From positions 33,345-97,344 of the forward strand of contig JANRLQ010000030.1 in NCBI GenBank assembly GCA_033762375.1: 64,000 nucleotides of DNA, read 5' to 3'. The stretch's first letter is position 1; the number at the start of each line of letters is the position of its first letter. This DNA is from RDXT01 sp033762375 (GTDB lineage Bacteria > Bacteroidota > Bacteroidia > J057). Made by a program: the position numbers and the translations under genes. The notes under the pieces are model-generated. The model saw only the letters and a list, made by a program, of their open reading frames with translations, did not search any database and had not been told where the DNA came from. Below, piece after piece: positions 61,832-64,000 of the stretch.

Positions 61832-63217
61832 TTACGGGACGGGTGCTCGGACAAGATCCCGTTCATTTCCGGCATTGCTGGATTGGGACGTTTCGAGCGC
61901 CTTTCTTTTTCTTGCAGCCTTGTTTGAGATCGGAGCTGCATCGTCGAATGGCTGTTCCCGCCTTTTCGTTTTGATTTGGTTGCTCTGCTGCTGTAGTTCG
62001 CTTGGTGGCTTTTTGAGCTGGTTGGCCTTGTCGATCTGAGGATCATAGGCCTTTTTTTGAGTCAGTATTGCCCAGACGATGCGCATCATTTTGTGCATAA
62101 TCACCCCCAGGGCCTGGTCGTAACCCTTTCCTTTGGCCCTGTGTTTCAGGTAGAGCGCCTTCATGTGGGGGTCGAATACTACTGCAGTTCGTGCACAGTT
62201 ATACAAGGCTGCCCGAATAGTCGGCCTTCCTTTCTTGCTCATTCGTGAGACCTTTTTCTTGTCTCCACTCTCCCGTTCAGTGGGGTGCAGGCCAAAGTAG
62301 GAGGCAAGTTTACCTGCGGTGGCAAACCTTGTGATGTCTTCGATCTCCACCATAATTACCGCAGCACTGTAGGCTCCCACACCAACAATGGTTTGCAGCA
62401 GGTCTACTTCCGAACCTTTACATTTGTCTGTGAGGTATTCCTTCAGGTCATCGAGTTGTTGCTCTTTGTAGAGCATATCCCTGGCCAGTTCTTTTATCAG
62501 AAAATGATCTGCATCTGTCTGCCGGGAGGCTACGGTTCGCTTTGAGAGGGCAATCAGAGATTTCGCCTTTCCCAGGGTTATTCCATTGATTTTGGCTACC
62601 GTCTCGGCTCTGGCACGTGATAGCTTCTCTGGAAGAGGATACTCTTTAAGCAGCATAAGCATCCATCCCGGCATTCCCTGGCGACAATACCTCAAAATTT
62701 CAGGAAAACAGCAATAGAGGATCTGTTTGAACTCGTTGATTACCTGTGTCTTTTGTTTGTTGATCATCGCAATGCGGTTGTTCAAACTGCGAAAGCCTGC
62801 ATATTTGACATCCAGCACACGATAGTCCACACGCTCGGAATACCGCATCAGGTACATCGCGATGTTGCGCGCACTAATGGCGTCGGACCCGTTGGCCGCC
62901 AGCTCGGCTTTGGCTGCATCCTTTACTACCGAGGGGTTGAGCCGTGCAACCCGCCATGATTGCTGCGAGCTTTGGGCCACCAGCATCCGGTACCAATTGT
63001 CCTCCAGACCGCCGGTGCTTTCCAGCGCGCAGTCGATTCGTGCCAGTTTGTGCTTTAATGCACTTTTTGAGAGCCAGGAGCACAGCTGATCGTGTCCCTT
63101 GCGGGTGTCATCAAACTGGATCACGGGTTCAAGCTGCTCCAGATCGTCACCAAGCAACACGCAATCTACGTAGCCCTTGCTGACATCACATCCGAGAAAA
63201 CCGGCTTTCTGAGCCAT
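61832..63217 (-). CDS. IS110-family transposase (DEDD plus Tnp20 domain)
   Basis: 461 residues. The N-terminal RuvC-like DEDD domain begins FLGCDVSKGYVDCVLL (first Asp, residue 10), with the Glu in IDCALESTGGLEDNW near residue 65. A coiled-coil middle (DMLYKEQQLDDLKEYL) leads to the C-terminal Tnp20 domain: VGAYSAAVIMVEIED near 282 and ASYFGLHPTERESGDKKKVSRM near 310, with the catalytic Ser in ESG. A basic tail of about 60 residues is longer than usual. Such recombinases are guided by a bridge RNA from the IS's non-coding end. Intact reading frame, so possibly active. Confidence 0.93.
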   Translation of the reverse strand: MAQKAGFLGCDVSKGYVDCVLLGDDLEQLEPVIQFDDTRKGHDQLCSWLSKSALKHKLARIDCALESTGGLEDNWYRMLVAQSSQQSWRVARLNPSVVKDAAKAELAANGSDAISARNIAMYLMRYSERVDYRVLDVKYAGFRSLNNRIAMINKQKTQVINEFKQILYCCFPEILRYCRQGMPGWMLMLLKEYPLPEKLSRARAETVAKINGITLGKAKSLIALSKRTVASRQTDADHFLIKELARDMLYKEQQLDDLKEYLTDKCKGSEVDLLQTIVGVGAYSAAVIMVEIEDITRFATAGKLASYFGLHPTERESGDKKKVSRMSKKGRPTIRAALYNCARTAVVFDPHMKALYLKHRAKGKGYDQALGVIMHKMMRIVWAILTQKKAYDPQIDKANQLKKPPSELQQQSNQIKTKRREQPFDDAAPISNKAARKRKALETSQSSNAGNERDLVRAPVP

Positions 63218-63266
63218 GAGAAATGGTTTAATTCATGAAAAAAAGTGGCAGGCATCGCTCATCCTT

Positions 63267-63372
63267 ATAACCATCCGGCATCAGGTGCCAAGTTATACCT
63301 CGAACTCAACCTCGCCGCAAGGATAAACTCCGGGTCGTCATCTCTGTGACAGGGGCGTTATCCTCACTTGCG
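63267..63372 (-). ncRNA. Candidate bridge RNA of the IS110 element
   Basis: Upstream of the transposase start on its strand are two consecutive stems with internal loops. The first (63316-63372) pairs CGCAA with TTGCG and, after a 4-nt bulge, GGATAA with TTATCC around a 31-nt loop. The second (63267-63296) pairs ATAAC with GTTAT and GGCA with TGCC across internal loops. Two looped hairpins at the 5' non-coding end fit the known target- and donor-binding layout of IS110 bridge RNAs. The transcript ends are not known; the RNA may extend beyond the given span. Confidence 0.6.
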
Positions 63373-63417
63373 ACAAGGGTAGTAGCTGACACTCAAAATT
63401 CAAAAAACAAACATATA

Positions 63418-64000
63418 AGGGGTGCTATGTGATACCGGCGTGGCACCATTTAGCCCTACTGCTTGCCTTCGCATTCATCCTTATTTCCCCACATGGCGCA
63501 CCAACGGCGCGCTTCCGCCTCCGACGGCAAAAGCTACCGACATTGCACCCCTATGGGGTGCAGCCCTTGCCCTGTTCGCCTTTACACCTTAAACCGGCTT
63601 AGCCGACTGGCTCCGTTAGGAGCCTGATGTCGGTAGAAATATTCCAAGGCATTGGCTTGCACCCCGTTTGGGGTGCTATGTGATACCAAAGCGGCACCAT
63701 ACACCCATCCTGCTTGCCTTCGCATTCATCCTGCTTTTCCCACATGGCGCACCTACGGCGCGCTTCCGCCTCCGGCGGCACTTTCTACCAACATTGCACC
63801 CCTATGGGGTGCGGGCCTTGCCCTGTTCGCCTTTACACCTTAACGCGGCCTTGCGGACTGGCTCCGTTAGGAGCCAGATGTCGGTAGAAACAATTTAGGC
63901 ATTAGTTTGCACCCCGTAGGGGTGCTATGTGATACCAAAGCGGCACCATACACCCATCCTGCTTGCCTTCGCATTCATCCTGCTTTTCCCACATGGCGCA
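63418..64000. repeat. About 250-bp tandem hairpin-rich repeat array, continuing past the window
   Basis: Units begin GGTGCTATGTGATACC at 63421, 63672 and 63921, a period of 249-251 bp; two full units and part of a third are seen. Each has hairpins TTGCACCCC-TAT-GGGGTGCAG-like, GGCTCC-GTTA-GGAGCC followed by TGATGTCGGTAGAAA, and a GCGCACCnACGGCGCGC palindrome. Unit 1 diverges slightly from unit 2. No protein-coding gene is supported; open frames are repeat-derived. The period is far too long for CRISPR. Confidence 0.85.

Larger units (their letters stand above)
61789..63417 (-). mobile_element. IS110-family insertion sequence
   Basis: About 1.63 kb: one transposase gene plus a roughly 200-nt non-coding end upstream of it and a short (about 40-nt) end downstream. 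No terminal inverted repeats are seen, as expected for IS110. The right junction is placed at 63417 because sequence from there on matches repeat units at 63671 and 63920. The left junction near 61789 is inferred because CCCCGGAGG there can rejoin GGGGTGC to rebuild a palindrome. Boundaries are approximate. Confidence 0.7.

Noticed and set aside
63418..64000. Repeat array considered as a CRISPR
   Set aside because: The period is about 250 bp with no short direct repeat plus unique spacers, and no cas genes are near.

Overview
The window looks like a chromosomal segment from a GC-rich member of the Bacteroidota, possibly Saprospiria- or Chitinophagia-like; the rank below phylum is a guess. Supporting signs are a SecDF fusion, proteins with type IX secretion C-terminal domains, bacillithiol deacetylase BshB1, the BatA-E aerotolerance operon, a BlaI/M56 pair, few Shine-Dalgarno sites, and several promoters of the Bacteroidota form TTG/TTTG - about 20 bp - TAnnTTTG. 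No rRNA, tRNA or CRISPR array was found.

Layout. 1-3057: a leftward hisG-hisD-hisC operon (hisC runs off the edge) behind a leader that may encode a histidine-rich leader peptide. 3097-9414: recN, small exported proteins, an SpoU-type RNA methylase, an acetyl-CoA hydrolase/CoA-transferase and a PaaN aldehyde dehydrogenase. 9500-11520: a mosaic of palindromic intergenic repeats around a Uma2 gene. 11644-16745: a sugar-type operon (Gfo/Idh/MocA oxidoreductase, SDR, ROK kinase, SIS isomerase), then sufE, sufT and yidD. 16749-20019: a divergent module, MerC-like protein facing an ABC ATPase, an FtsX-like permease and two tandem DUF3299-like exported proteins, with a perfect inverted repeat between them; this resembles Zur-controlled Zrg-type zinc systems. 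20074-31326: cytochrome c, phosphoesterase, serine hydrolase, secDF, a CoA-transferase subunit and the protease Prc. 31646-40273: exported accessory genes (Tat oxidoreductase, Dabb and SMP-30-like lipoproteins, alpha-L-fucosidase, a GH113-like fusion lipoprotein, a second Uma2).

40437-41246 encodes a probable polymorphic-type toxin. 41373-49556 holds aroC, rseP, a T9SS cargo protein, bshB1, pdeM, a rhomboid protease, a DUF423 gene and a pnuC/NadR-like kinase pair. 49585-52987 runs leftward: a LysM lytic transglycosylase, then gatA preceded by tatA. 53263-59849 is the bat operon, interrupted by a four-helix-bundle gene. 59990-61445 is a BlaI repressor and M56 peptidase with a perfect operator-like palindrome. 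The right end holds an IS110-family element, a candidate bridge RNA upstream of its transposase, and about 250-bp tandem hairpin-rich repeats into which it appears inserted.

The strongest leads are the IS110 element with two predicted hairpins in its non-coding end, the orphan toxin-like gene, the putative metal-uptake module with its operator, and the histidine leader. All functions are read from motifs by eye; no database search was run.
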